Of a stretch of 64,000 nt of DNA, positions 1 through 13,343 are shown piece by piece. The stretch's first letter is position 1, and each line of letters starts with the position of its first letter. The DNA is taken from the NCBI GenBank assembly GCA_025267735.1, contig CM046294.1, positions 43,995,570 to 44,059,569 of the forward strand, in the 5' to 3' direction. The notes beneath the pieces were generated by a model. That model was given only the letters and a program-made list of their open reading frames with translations. It did not search any database and was not told where the DNA came from. The stretch comes from Mactra quadrangularis (taxonomy: Eukaryota > Mollusca > Bivalvia > Venerida > Mactridae). The position numbers and the translations under genes are program-made.

Positions 1-237
1 TAGCAACCATGTTATATATTTGCTTGTTGTCTTTCATTTTTTTATTATTTCTGGTATAACTATACACAAATATGACAAACATGATATCCATACGTTTTCT
101 TCTACATAACATATCATAATTATGCAAATAAACATTAAAATGTTTATCATTACCATATATTATTGACATGTAAACTGTATAATATCAGCATGATGAAGAT
201 TAAGTATACTGATAACCTACTTTCATAGTATTTCTTT

Positions 238-753
238 TCACTGTACAAATATGTCGTCATGTCTAATAACGTAAATAAATTGACTTGTGGTGTAGAGAGA
301 GTAAGATTCTGGGACAGGGGAGGGTACCCTCTCTTGGTTTACAAAAGTATACATTAAAATGAAAAAAGTTTTTTTCTCTTTACAATATATACTGAATCCA
401 AAACTATTAAATAGTAACTCTCTAGTTACAATCCTTTTTACTTTAGACCAGGCTATGAATTCAAGATAGCTACAGAAACCAAGAGGGGGGGGCTGCGTCT
501 TCTCTTTGGACGGTCTGGGAGATCCTGGCGGCCAAGGTCGTGGGGGTTGCCTTTCTTTGTTACCTCCTGGTGGCGCTGCTTTGACAGGCATGATTGCAAC
601 AAACACAAAGCCCAGTTTGGCTATTGGGCCACAATCACGAAACTTGCATGTCAACACCACCCCTGTATAAGTAATGTAAGTCACTAGGTCAATAACTAAA
701 AATAAACAAAAATAGGTCATAACCCAATTCAAACACACATAAACAAAACACAC
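238..753 (-). other. open reading frame with a Pro-rich segment, doubtful
   Basis: A 171-codon minus-strand frame has a hydrophobic start, then MPVKAAPPGGNKERQPPRPW and more Pro/Arg/Lys, then a nondescript end. The Pro-rich part (about 480-600) is noticeably more GC-rich than its surroundings and could be an exon, but no family is recognised and the ends look like random sequence. Confidence 0.2.
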
Positions 754-1768
754 TGATTAGCAGACACAAGCATACACAACACGATATCACACTACACCAA
801 CCAGTAATCCAACATACTCAGGCAAAACTATCAACCACACAAAAGCCTAGAGTAAAAATAACTTTACTTACAAGGAAAATCCCCATATTTTAGGTGCTGA
901 ATTAGCAATTTAGCGGAGGACCTATCTTTGGGTAACCAAAATACTACATCTTTGGCGAACTAAATAACAAACCCACTATGAATTATATTCGGTATTCTTT
1001 GACAAAATTTGACCTATTTTCGACACCATAAACTATATTTAGGAGGTGATGGGTCACACACCGTGGTCTGCACATAATGTATGTTTATACAGCGGACGGA
1101 CCCTTACAAAAACCTTAATCAGTCAGTTAGTTATATTAGAATCCTATCTGTAGTTGTATTTTTCGTCTTTTTTCTCGATTCTCTAATCTTGCTTCTGATT
1201 GGTCAATATGAATCTGCGGGAAATTAGACGCTATTTTGATGCCAGTCAACAATGATTGCTTAGCACCAATATGCACTTTATATTTCGTCTAGTTATAATA
1301 TAAATAAAGATTAGTATTAGACCTCCATGTTGTTAAAAGTCATTTCTATATATTTCTTTCTTGCTCTCTTCCATATTTCGTCCCTAAATTTGTTTTAGGC
1401 GATAGTCTAGTTTTGAGTTGCTTGACTTCGTGTTTCTAATTATTCGAACCTTGGAAATTGATGGCTTTCTAAGATTTTTTGATAATAATTTAAACTTATA
1501 TTCAACAAGGGTGGGCTGAATAATTATACAAAATTAATTTACCATTCCATTAACATACAATCACAAATGTCCCCATGCAGTATTTCTTTTGAGAGGTGAG
1601 TTGGTTGAAAATGTTTTCATCCCATTTATGGGCAAGATTTTTATTATCATTGATGTTTTATTTTGTTAAATTGTTAAGGGTTTTTAGAAAGTAATTTTAG
1701 ATGAGTCACTTGAATTATGAGAATTTTATGTGTATTGTTATACTTGCATGTATGTGTTTTCAACCTCC
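754..1768. other. no feature recognised
   Basis: AT-rich sequence. A good minus-strand donor (CTT|GTAAGT near 865-875) is present but no exon could be built around it. Confidence 0.3.
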
Positions 1769-1782
1769 AACCAAAAAGCCTT

Positions 1783-2060
1783 ATCACCTGTAGCGTGGTC
1801 GAAAATCTATAAAATTGTTGTAATATCCAAAAGTCTTTACGGCTGTAAACTGTGGAACAATGTGTCACAGTCTGCCCTGGAATGGTTAGATAGAAACAAT
1901 AGATTCTGTGCTAAACTTATACAACATTTACCCACATACTCTAATGTACATACATCTTTGTGCTCTCTTGGTATCAACTCAATCATTAATGAAGTAAAAC
2001 ACAAAACTTCAATTCTTTGGTCATTCGTGTCGCTTGTCACATGTATATTTGTCAAAAGCA
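1783..2060 (+). pseudogene. LINE (non-LTR retrotransposon) ORF2 fragment, region C-terminal to reverse transcriptase
   Basis: The frame AWSKIYKIVVISKSLYGCKL WNNVSQSALEWLDRNNRFCA KLIQHLPTYSNVHTSLCSLG resembles the part after the reverse-transcriptase domain in invertebrate LINEs, where L-Y-G-x-x-L-W and R-x-x-R-x-x-x-K-x-x-Q-x-L-P are conserved. It is open but lacks the catalytic domain and any upstream ORF, so it is a 5'-truncated dead copy. The LINE clade cannot be decided from this piece. Confidence 0.65.
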
Positions 2061-2099
2061 TTATTTATCAAAAGACTAAAGCCCAGTACTAATGACATT

Positions 2100-2335
2100 G
2101 TCTATCATATCATGTGAAAGTTAATTTTATTTGAAGTTATGATATAGACCTACATGAGAATAAGGACCGAATGACAAGCCATATTTTATGTACTATCTTT
2201 GCTATCTGACATACCATAGTGTGTGTGTTAGTTTCTTAAATAGAAGATAGAAAAAGGACAGTCTGACATGCATGTGATAACGTGTGACTGTTATTGAATT
2301 AAAGTTAAAGACCAACTGAGCGATTGAATCGTGTG
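2100..2335 (+). repeat. outlying copies of the 6-9 kb minisatellite
   Basis: The phrases ATAGACCTACATGAGAATAA and GACAGTCTGACATGCATGTG match the unit of the large array at 6199-9450. They are isolated here, 4 kb away from it. Confidence 0.6.
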
Positions 2336-2744
2336 GCTTGTCAATTCAGATGTTAGGTGAAATTTGAAAACAGAAACTATCGAATGTTATGTCATATTGT
2401 GGGCATTTTATTTTAATTAAAGACAGAACCCTGTATGAGCGACGGGACTATATAAATGCTAATTATGTACATCTGCTCAATCTGCTTTATCATAAATACA
2501 GAAGAATCAGGAAAACTGCAAGAAACAGGATGTCAGTTAAAGGACATGGTGTTAAATATCCTAATCAAAGAACAAGAAAGTTACAGTTTACTCACGAATA
2601 AACTTTTGAATAGTTACTTTGAATAGCTTACTACTACTAGCTTAAGTCTGGGACTTCGTACATATTGTAGAATAAATAAACGACCGATTTCCATATGAGT
2701 TTGTAAAGCCGTGTGTAATAGAAACAAGTCATAAATGAGAAAAA

Positions 2745-2935
2745 TTCGGGCCGCTTATATATTTCCAGGAAAATTGTCAACTTTCTTTCATTGATTAAGT
2801 ATATGAAGAAGTTCCGAGACTTGTGGAAGGGTAGGTGAGTACAGAACATAGACACTAGTCCTGGAAAGCTAGGTTAGATGTGCTGGCTGTTGTAAAATAC
2901 ACTTATCTGTGTTGATACATATTCAGTACAGTTGA
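2745..2935 (+). mobile_element. SINE family A, 5'-truncated copy
   Basis: The stretch matches the tail half of the complete SINE at 22703-22993, with GTGGAAGGGTAGGTGAGTAC and the closing TGTGTTGATAC. The tRNA-like head is missing. Confidence 0.7.
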
Positions 2936-4033
2936 ACTGGGAAATTATCAGAAAATAAACATTGCCACGTGTTTCAGGTAAACAAACAGTTTTACCCTAG
3001 ATGACCAGCGTCTGCGTACAAAGGTCATGTGTTTGTGTATAAAACGAAAGTGTATAAGATCATTAAAGTTTCGTCCATACAAATCTAACCAATCATTATA
3101 AAACTGTAGTCATAGTTTGTTTGTTGTGGGGATACCTTTTGAAAAAAAATCCTATCTAGTATTTAAACAATCAGAACCAATACACGAGTGTAACATTAAT
3201 TGATAGTCTAATCACTTATCTTAAAGAACCAAAATCGGTATGGAAACATAGGGAGAAAAACGAAATATGTTCTACTTGACTTTACCAATAAGCTGAACTA
3301 AAGACATTGGAAGAATAAAACTAATAAAGTGCACGCACTATTCTAAAAGTCATCAGAATGGCTTAGTAGTAAACTTATATATATTATTACTAAACAATGT
3401 ATCTTAAACAAAATACTTAAATTGCAAAAACACAATCAAGTTGAAATAATTATGATAATATGTATATTAAAATAGCTGTTAAACAATAATAACGATAAAG
3501 CGATCATTTACACTGATTGTATGTACAAGTTAATTATCTCTTTCAAAACGTAAAAATATGATGACGCTACATTACAATACGCCCTAAATACATTACCAAA
3601 TTGCTTTATCATACTAATACATATATAGCCATGTTCTATCAAATCATAAGCTGTGAAGCATGTTACTTGATACCATTGACCACTTCTGTGCACAGTACAA
3701 ATCATTAGAAAATGCTGTAGTTTTTAAAGTTTTTGTAATATGTAAATTAATCAGTATAGCAACAAACATGTACATAAATTAACTATACTATATGCCTTCC
3801 ATGTCCATGTGAACAACAACATAATTCATTATACGTAGTTTAAATTGTTTATACACTTATTTTTAAGAAAATTTTCCAAAATTCCAAAAGATGGTTTTAT
3901 TTCAAATAAGTGAAACATTTCTACATGTAATTAGCATCCTAGCCAGACTTAGTACTTTCAGCCCCATGTCAATTATGTTTTGTAAATAGTACCTTTAATA
4001 TTTGGTACATCATTAAAAATTGTAAACAAGACA
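2936..4033. other. no feature recognised
   Basis: AT-rich sequence without a recognisable gene or repeat. Confidence 0.3.
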
Positions 4034-4695
4034 TAATATCCGATCTAGCTATCCTCCCATAAATAGGCCCTTCACTAGATTGCTCAGAATTATGTATGCT
4101 ATATTTTAGTATAATTCCGATCTAGTTATCCTCCCATAAATAGGCCCGTCACTAGATTGCTCAGAATTATGCGTGATATCTTTAAGTATAATTCCGATCT
4201 AGCTATCCTCCCATAAATGGGCCCTTGACTAGATTGCTCAGAATTATGCGTGATATCTATAAAAATAATTCTGATCTAGCTATCCTCCCATAAAGGGCCC
4301 TTCACTAGATTGCTCAGAATTAGGCGTGATATCTATAAAAATAATTCTGATCTAGTTATCCTCCCATAAAGGGCCCTTCACTAGATTGCTCAGAATTAGG
4401 CGTGATATCTTTTAGTATAATTCCGATCTAGCTATCCTCCCATAAATGGGCCCTTCACTAGATTGCTCAGAATTATGTGTGATATCTTTTAGTATAATTC
4501 TGATCTAGCTATCCTCCCAAAAATGGGCCCTTCACTAGATTGCTCAGAATTATGTGTGATATCTTTAGAAATAATTCTGATCTAGCTATCCTCCCATAAA
4601 GGGCCCTTCACTAGATTGCTCAGAATTATTTGTCATACACATTCCGATCTAGCTATCCTCCCATAAATGGGCCCTTCACTAGATTTCTCGGAATT
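4034..4695 (+). repeat. tandem array of a ~77-bp palindromic unit, nine copies
   Basis: Each unit runs AATTCYGATCTAG, TATCCTCCCATAAA, GGGCCCTTCA, CTAGATTGCTCAGAATT and a variable AT-rich spacer (GCGTGATATCTTTAAGTATA). Its ends are imperfect inverted repeats (AATTCTGATCTAG and CTAGATTGCTCAGAATT) and the middle holds GGGCCC, so each unit could fold. The last unit has a shortened spacer. Confidence 0.9.
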
Positions 4696-5825
4696 GTCTA
4701 TTTTGTTTGTTGTTGATTTTTGTTGTCGTTTTTTATTCGAAGTATATAGGTTTAAACTCACTTACTTAACAAATAAAAAAGCTTAGTACATCGTTATCAA
4801 GCATCATAAGTGATAACTACATGTATATAAAAAAGAAAGAACAATAGTTTTAGTAGTTTTTGACCTACGTACAATAATTATGTTGTTAAACCCATTGATG
4901 TGATGGTATAAGTATAAATCATTTATGTATTTTCAGACATTTATTTGAAATTAAGTCATGCTACACAGCGTATCATAGTTTGTATTGTTACAGAGAATAC
5001 AGACAGTTGGTACCAAGTCAACAGCTTTAATAACTGACTGACAAATGAAATAAAAATCTTATAAAGTATTATGTAAAATAGTCCTATGGGTGAGCTAAAT
5101 GTCAAACACTTACATTAATTATAACATTGTAAGACAAAAATGTTAAACAAAAAAGTAATGTAAACAATAGATCGAAAATTAACATATTAACTTAACATTT
5201 CAACAGACCTGCTTTTGCAATTTTACACATTTATATATCTATTGCAGATCAACAATGTTTTAAATATTCCCATTTCTATATATTTTGATTAGTTTTAGCT
5301 ATTTTTTAATATTTAATAAAACAGATTTTCACTGCTACTACTATTAGCACATTTTCAAAAAAACAGTAACAATATGTTACAAAAATGCAAGACAAAGCAT
5401 GGGGGAAAAAAAGGCTTAATAAAAGCTTACACTTTTTTCTGAATAGCGGTTAGAACTAACATACCGGTACTTTAATGCACAAATTGCCCCCCCCCATTTA
5501 ACAAGGTTTAAAGGTGGCCAACTACCATAACCAGCTTTTCTGGACACATATCGATTATCCGTACCGACTAACCCTTCGAAACAATTTCACCCAATACGAA
5601 AGACAATAGCCATAAGTAGATTATATTTTATGAAAGTAAATATCCCATGGAGCCTAGGAATTAAATCCGGATAATTCGAAAACCACTAAACAACGACCCT
5701 GGACAAACCTACAAAAGAAATGGGACAAAACAACTTATATGTATGTCTAATATACAAATGAATGACAAAAACCACATAGGCAAACACCATTAATCATTTT
5801 ACAATATCATTATTGTTTTGGGTTC
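4696..5825. other. no feature recognised
   Basis: AT-rich sequence, no gene or repeat recognised. Confidence 0.3.
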
Positions 5826-5829
5826 CATG

Positions 5830-6121
5830 TCACAGGGACAAAGTAGTCAATGTCTTGAAACAAGTGAAACAATAGCATGGCATTACTGACATTGGACAGT
5901 GGCCCCCTATAAAGCCCTGACCTAAATCTAGTTGAAAGCTTTTAGTTTGACTTAAAGTGTACAGTTTGTGATTACAGGTCAAGAAATTTTAAAGATTTAG
6001 AAGCTATTAACGGGATGCCTGGGTCAAAATACATGTAGAAAGGTGCTAAAGACTTATCAAAAGTATGCCAGATAGAATGCAAGCTATTATTGCTTCAAAA
6101 GAAGGCTACACACGATATTAA
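5830..6121 (+). pseudogene. Tc1-type transposase C-terminus, decayed
   Basis: AGCCCTGACCTAAATCTAGT at about 5914 encodes SPDLNLVES, the motif that carries the third acidic residue of the DDE triad in Tc1 transposases. After stops and frame changes, the end SMPDRMQAIIASKEGYTRY and a TAA at 6119-6121 are the standard Tc1 C-terminus. At least two stop codons and one frameshift separate the pieces. No upstream transposase or TIR was found. Confidence 0.8.
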
Positions 6122-6198
6122 AACTGAATGAGTGACAGTATTGCTGAATTGGTTGTGAATCAGTTTTTTGTTCTATACTTTAAAAAAAGTTCTTTATA

Positions 6199-9100
6199 TT
6201 GTCTTATTATCAATTTGTCTTAATTAGGACCAGATACTTACCTGGAAGAATGACTATTTTGACATATGTCAAATGGGTAAAAGTTTTAATTAGAAGACAG
6301 AGACCTACATGGCAAAGGATAGAAAGACATGTGGAATTGTGTGTAATATTAATGAAGACCGAAATCAACATGACAATTATGAATTACTGACATGTCATAT
6401 AGTGTGTAGGGTTTTTAGTTGAAGACAGATATCTGCATGAACATAAGGACCGACTGACATGTCATATAGTGTGTAAGATTTTTATTGAAGACAGAAACCT
6501 TCATAAGATTAAGAATAGAATAACGTGTCATATTGTGTGAAGGTTGTCTAAAACAAGAATAGATACTTACCTGGCAATAAAAGAAATTCTGACATGTCAA
6601 ATTGAGTTAAGTTTTAATTTAAAGACAGAAACCTACATGAAAATAATGATGGAAAGACATGTCAAAGTGTGTGAAAGTTTGTTTAAGTTCAGTACAGATA
6701 TCTACAAAAGGAAAACTAGCGGTTGACATGTTATATTGTGTGTAATGTTTATTAATTGAAGACAAAGGTCTACATGAGAATAACAACCGACTGACAAGTC
6801 ATATTGTGTGTAAGATGTTTAATTGAAGACAGAGACCTACATGAGAATAACCATAGAATGAAATGTCGTTTTGTGCGTTAGGTTTTGAATTGAAGATAGA
6901 GATCTACATGAGAATAACAACCGACTGACATGTCATACTGTGTGTAAGGTTTTTATTCAAGACAGATATCTACATGAAAATAAGGAACTACTGATATGTC
7001 ATATTGAGTGTAAGATTTTTATTGATCACAGAAACCTGCATGAGATTCTGTATATAAAAATGTCATATTGTGTATAATTTATCTTGACTAAGAATAGATA
7101 CTTACCTGGTAATAAAGAAATTATAACGGGTCAAAATAAATTTGATTTTAATTTAAAGACAGTAACCTGCATGAAAATAACGATGGAGAGACATGCCATG
7201 GTGAGCGTAAGTTTTTGTTTATTGAAGACAGATACCTACATAAGAATAACAATCGATTGACATGTTATTTTAAGTGTAATTTTTATTAATTGAAGTCAGA
7301 AACCAACATGTGAATAACTACCAGCTGACATGTAGTTTGTATGTAAGCTGTTTATATAAAGACAGAGACCTTCCTGAGAATAACGTATCATATTGTGTGA
7401 TAGTTATCTTAATTAAGAATAGATACTTACCTGGGAATAAAGAAATTCTGACGTGTCAATTTGAGTTAAAGACGGGGACCTACATGAAAGTAACGATGGA
7501 GTGGCATGTCAAAGTGTGTGTGTAAGTTTTTTTTAAATTTCAGATAGATATCTGAATAAGAATAACTACCGGTTGACATGCGATATTGTGTGTAAGATGT
7601 TTTATTGAAGACAGAAACCTACATGGGAATAAGGATAGAATAACATGACACAGTGTGTGTTAGTTATCTTAATTAAGAATAGATACTTACCTGGTAAAAG
7701 AGAATTCTGACATGTCAAACTGAGTTAAAATTTGATTAAAAGACAGAAACCTACATGAAAATAACGATGTAAAGACATGTCATGGTGTGTGTAAGTTTTT
7801 TAATTGAAGACAGAGATTTACATTAAAATAACGATAGAATGACATGCTATATTGTAGGTTTTTTATTGAAGACAGAGACCTTTATGAGAATAACAACCAG
7901 GTGAATGTATATTGTGTGTAAGGTTTTTTAAATGGAGACAGAGACCTATATGAAAATAAGGACCGGTTGAGATGTAGTTTGTTTGTGTAAGATGTTTAAT
8001 AAAGACAGAGACCTTCATGAAAATAACAACCGGCTAATATGTCAATTGTGTGTAAGAATTTTTATTGAAGACAGAAACCTACATGATATTAAGGATATAA
8101 ACTTGTCATATTGGTAAAAGTTATCTTATTTAAGCATAGATACTTACCTGGTAATAAAGAAATTCTAACAGGTCAAATTAAGTTTAATTTTAATTTAAAG
8201 ACAGAAACCTACATGAAAATAACGATGGAAAGACATGTCATGGTGTGTGTAAGTTTTTTTAATTGAAGGCAGCTATCTCATAAAGAATAACAACCGATTG
8301 ACATGTTATTTTGTGTGTAATGTTTATTAATTGAAGACAGAAACCTACGTGAGAATAACTAACAGCTGACATGTAGTTTGTATGTAAGCTGTTTATATAA
8401 AGACAGAGGCCTTCCTGAGACTAACGACCAACTAATAGGTCATATTGTGTCTAAGATTTTTATTGAAGACAGAAACCTTCATAAGATTAAGAATAGAATA
8501 ACGTGTCATATTGTGTGATAGTTATCTTAATTAAGAATAGATGCTTACCTGGGAATAAAGAAACTCTGACATGTCAAACTGAGTTAAAGACGGAGACCTA
8601 TATGTCAAATTGAGTTAAGTTTTAATTTAAAGACAGAGACATACATGAAAATAACGACAGACTGACATATCATTTTGTGTGTAAGGTTTTTAATTGAAGA
8701 CAGAGATCTCAAGAGAATATGGACCGACTGACATGTCATACTGTGTATAAGGTTCTTATTGAAGACAGAAACCTACATGAGAATAACGACAGACTGACGT
8801 ATCATTTTGTGTGTGGGATTTTTAATTGAAGACATAGATCTCAAGAGAATAAGGACCAACTGACATGGCTTACACAGTGTATAAAGTTTTTATTGAAGAC
8901 AGAAACCTACATGAGAATAAGGATAGAAAAACATGTCATATAGTGTGTAAGTAAAACAGAATAGATACCTACCTGGGAAAAAATATCTGACATGTCATTT
9001 GAGTTAAGTTTTAATTTAAAGACAGAGACCTACATAAAAAACGATAGAATGACTTGTCATATTGCATGTAAGATAGAAACCTATATGAAAATAACAATGG

Positions 9101-9450
9101 AGTATTGTATGTGAGATGTTAATTGAAGAAAGATGCTTACATGAGAATAACGACCGAATGACATATCATATTGTGTGTTACATTTATATTTGAAGACAGG
9201 GATCTACATGAGAATATGTATTGAATGAAATGTCGTTATGTGTGTATATTGTCTTAATTTGGGTCAGATACTTACCTGGGAATAACAAAATTCTTACATG
9301 TCAAATTGTATCTTTTATTCGAAAAACATAGACATGCAAAAAAAACGATATTATGTCAAATTGTGTGTAAGCTATTTAAATTAAGGTCAGATACTATTCC
9401 AGGAGTAAGCACATTTTTACATGTCAAATTGTGTGTAATTTTAAAATTGA
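6199..9450 (+). repeat. large degenerate minisatellite with higher-order structure
   Basis: The array repeats the phrase (T)TGAAGACAGAGACCTACATG, AGAATAACGACCGACTGAC, ATGTCATATTGTGTGTAAG and a T-rich joint, about 65-80 bp per unit and some 40 units. A variant unit, GAATAGATACTTACCTGG followed by AATAAAGAAATTCTGACATG, recurs at about 6225, 6555, 7090, 7415, 7675, 8135, 8535, 8960 and 9260, so several simple units plus one variant form a longer repeat of about 260-530 bp. Short open frames in it are products of the repeat. Confidence 0.85.
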
Positions 9451-11475
9451 AAACTTACAATGTGAAAGGCAGCTAGATAATCAGTTTAAAAATTGAATTA
9501 AATTTAGAATTAAATGATATTATTAATAAATGCACATGTTTAATATCTCACCGTGAGAATGTGTGTAAGTACACGAGTGAACGTGTGCATTAACGTATTT
9601 GCTCTTTGTTTTGTAATATCACATTGCGCCATATGTACTTCATTTTCGCACACCCCTGCTAACTGTTTTAATAAATGTGAAAATGATGTTTGGTATAAAA
9701 TCTAAACGTATCATGTACATCCCTGTTAAAGTTTTAATGTATATAAATGAAATTTGATCATAAAAAAATCATAACCTCGTTTTAATTTGAACGTTCTGTA
9801 ATGTTATGTTCAAGTGTCACACAGAATGATTTAATGTGAACAAATCTTCATAGTAAGATGTGACAAGCATAAGAATATTGGGATTATTAACTACACCAAA
9901 TACGAAATTGTGGAAAGTTGTTAGACATCTGGTATGTCGCATTGGTACAAACAATATTTATTGACTCATATACATTGTACATGCAAAATTAGTATTGCCA
10001 TTTAAGGTGTGCACACTTACTTTTAATATACTACGTAAGCAACATTACAAATATCAAATTATTGTTTGAAATAAAGTTTGGAATAAATATTTAGCTTTGT
10101 AATGATACCATGTACATGTAAAAGATTTTAGAAAGTTCATAAAAACATTTCTACGATTAACAAAGCATGATTTTTACAACTATATTTAGAAAGCGCCGGC
10201 TCCGTAATTTTTATAAACGTTCTTATTTCTTAGTAGTAATTTTCGCCATTTCCTAAGTAAACTCGATTAAGCATCTAAATACATGTATACCATTGTTTAA
10301 CCAAAATTAACAAACCCTTGTTAATAAGTTAGTTCAAAACATCCTTCCTCATGTCCATGGTATAAACATTCCCCTATTTTACTCATTTGAACCCCAAACA
10401 AACACCCACGTTCCTAAGTAAGCCACATAATACATTCTTAAAATAAAACCACAACAACATGTTTTCTTATAAAGTTGAATGCCATCAGTCCTACCCTTCC
10501 TCCCCCCTCCCCCAAATGAAACCTCTACAATCCTCCCAATAACCCAAATCGCCCTCAACCGGCTATATTCTAAGGCCCCATTTTTATGTCTTAACTAGGT
10601 AAAATTAATGTAGAAGTTGACAAGTCAGCAAGAGTACAAATAATAGTGACAAAAGTATTCCGAACCCTGGTGCTGGGGGATATGAAGCCAATGACTCTTA
10701 AAAACCCAACAGACCGAACCTTCATCATGGTGGGGATGGGACAGAATGGAAGGGAAATGCATGCGAGGACCTGAGATATCGGTGCAAATCTCAGGTCAGA
10801 CAAGGACAAACTAAGAAATAAAATTTAAAAAACAAATAGAAAAAAAAATGAATTAAATAACAACACAACTTGAAAAATTAAATAAAAAAGTAGAAATGTC
10901 ATTTGTCAATAAACAAAGTACATGTATGTAAAAGCACACTCGACCCCCCCCCCCCAAAAAAAAAAACAACAACAGACAAACAACACGCGCCCTAATCCCA
11001 ACACAAATTTAGATTCTCCAATGAGTGTAAAGTTAACAAACACTTTAGTTTATAAACGAATGACATTTCCAGAAAATAATCAATAAATTTCAACTTACCA
11101 GTTCTTCTCTGTTTCTGTGAAATCGTCTTCCAGCTTGTTAAATCATAACTATTTTTAATTTACCTTCAGGAAATATTCAATAACAGATTTTAATATATAT
11201 GTTTAAATAATTACTTAACTCGAGACACCATGCTTTCAAGCACCACAATACCATTAGCTGAAATAAAGAAAACAAAGATCAGTAAAATGTAAAGACAAAC
11301 TATTTCTTTTACCTTAATTTTAATGAACGCATAAACGAGACGAGATTATCCAAGCATAAGACTTAATCCGACATTATACCGTCATGTAATTCAGGGTGAT
11401 ACATGATACAATTCAAAATTGTTTTCATTCACATTGCCGCGGTCATGCATCCTACTCATAGTCCTAGACCTCTTG
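9451..11475. other. no gene recognised; homopolymer block
   Basis: No coding or mobile sequence recognised. A run of C followed by a run of A occurs at about 10943-10966. Confidence 0.3.
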
Positions 11476-11479
11476 ACCC

Positions 11480-11590
11480 AAGGCTCAGACCAGTACTAGG
11501 CCAATACGTTACGTCACTGGCTGACAACTGCCCTACTTGATAGAGGTGAGCGAATGGTAAATACTATTTAATGACCAAGCTCTATGTAAG
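11480..11590 (-). mobile_element. SINE family B fragment
   Basis: CACTGGCTGACAACTGCCCT and CTTGATAGAGGTGAGCGAAT match the body of the fuller copies at 11895-12148 and 12200-12437. Confidence 0.5.
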
Positions 11591-11894
11591 CAGACATAAT
11601 ATTAACTTATCGTATAGAAATGGTAACGAACTAAAAGCCTAAAAACAAATAAATAGACATGCAAAGATTTTTAAAGTAGATAAAAAGCGTATTTAAAATT
11701 TGAACAAAGTATGGAAATTACATGTGTATTAAAATCAAGGAGCTAGCTGAGTTCCCTTTCAACTGAAGAATATTAATGAATAATATAAAAATCCATTAAA
11801 ACTGTTCATGAAATTCACTATTCTTAAACAGGCATAAATCATCAAGATCTCAACTTTTTATTGGTTAATCGCCATAGTAACACTTTGTAAATGT

Positions 11895-12148
11895 CAGATC
11901 ACAGCGGTCAGTTATCCAAATCACCGTTCCTGGAAAAGCTATATATGAGTCAGCTGTTAACCAGTAACTAGGTGAGTACTGTCGTCAGTGACTGACAACT
12001 TAACTACATGATTTAAAATCATTTTTAGGAGGAAGAAATGCCGTAGAAATTAATTCGCAACCAAATTCCACAGAAGAATGCCCCACCCGGGAATCGAGCT
12101 TTGGATCAGTAGACTTGCGTTTTGCCGACTGAGCTAACCGGATGGGTA
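11895..12148 (-). mobile_element. SINE family B, tRNA-derived, copy 1
   Basis: On the minus strand the head reads CGGTTAGCTCAGTCGGCAAA (A-box-like), then a degraded B box near CGATTCCCGGGTGGGGCA, then a body shared with the next copy, including GTTAACAGCTG and GGAACGG. A tRNA head plus a shared unrelated body is the mark of a SINE. Confidence 0.75.
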
Positions 12149-12199
12149 ACTTTGGATTTGTTTTTTTGTATTTAATGAGTTTTACGCGTGTAGTAACAT

Positions 12200-12437
12200 A
12201 TTTTATAGGTTCCTGGAAAGGCTTAAGCTCAGGATTTAGCTGTTAACCAACTACTAAGCACAAACTTTCGTCAGTAAATGACAACTTCCCGACATAATTA
12301 AGAATCATCGTAAGAAGAGAGAATGGTCATAAAAACAAATTCATAACCTCTACGAAAGTATGCCCCGCCTTGGAATCGAACCCACGACCCCTCGATCCAT
12401 AGACCTGCGTGCTACCAACTGAGCTAGCCTGGATCCG
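12200..12437 (-). mobile_element. SINE family B, tRNA-derived, copy 2
   Basis: On the minus strand the head reads GGCTAGCTCAGTTGGTAGCA with B box GGGTTCGATTCCAAGGCGGG, followed by the family B body with GTTGGTTAACAGCTAAATCC. It stands in tandem with copy 1. Confidence 0.8.
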
Positions 12438-12439
12438 AT

Positions 12440-13340
12440 TTGTACACAAAATGCCTCCCTTATGAGCTGACTAGAAAGGTTGCAAACTATAAGAAAATCT
12501 CGAATCCCTTATACATTTTATACACATATTTTATATACACATTTACATACTTATACATAGTATACATGAGGAGAATAATCTATGGTAGCTTGATAACATA
12601 TTTACCACATTGTACCTGTATAATGTTACAAGATAACAGCAGACAAAATGTCATATATAAGCAATAATCCAAAATTAGAACATGTGCTTTGGAGTGAGAG
12701 GTCACCGGTTCGAATCGAATTTACAATGAGCAAAAAGAATATGCGACTGTTTCATCCAGTTGTAAATTAGTTATATAATGATATCCATCATGATGGGTAA
12801 TTTGACCCATAAGAGATAGCATGCTAAAGATTGTTAAGTCAATTGAATGTGCATAAAAAAGAAGATTTTAAAATCAAAAACTGCCGTAATTTTAATGTAA
12901 ATATTGATGAAAATAATGTGAAATATACTTCCTTAATCATATTAGTGAGGACATTGATCATTGTCTTCAAAACCAATCAATACACAACAGTTCATTGTGT
13001 CACAACAAAACTTCCATAGCATTGATCCACGTTGTAAGCTCGCAGAATCTGAAAACAATAAGATGTAAATATAAAAGAAACGTGTAAGCATTGGCACAAG
13101 TACAATGGAAGTTAAACATCGGGAGGTTCAGGATCTTAACTCCAAAAATGAACACTGGTTACCTTTTTACCACAGTTTTCCCACAGTGTGTCACAGAAAA
13201 TTCCGATGGTAAAAATGCACCTGTCAGAGTCTTAAACGATTATGCAATATGTCGATAATACAGAAAAACACCGTTATTTAGTGTCCATTGATGTATTTTA
13301 TAGATCTAAAGTAGTTTCATGCGATTTTAATGTGAATTTA
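12440..13340. other. no gene recognised
   Basis: AT-rich. A lone B-box-like stretch (GGTCACCGGTTCGAATC at about 12700) may be the relic of a tRNA-derived element. Confidence 0.3.
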
Positions 13341-13343
13341 TCA

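Noticed and set aside
4034..4695. A CRISPR array
   Set aside because: The spacers are themselves repeated, the unit is ~77 bp, and the genome is clearly animal.
6199..7525. Short forward ORFs starting ATG/TTG in the 6-9 kb array
   Set aside because: They follow the minisatellite unit and contain no known domain.
10591..10809. A coding minus-strand frame of 72 codons
   Set aside because: No domain, no splice context and no family resemblance.
12370..12437. A genuine tRNA gene on the minus strand
   Set aside because: The A and B boxes are present, but the cloverleaf is not complete and the sequence runs into a body shared with other SINE copies.
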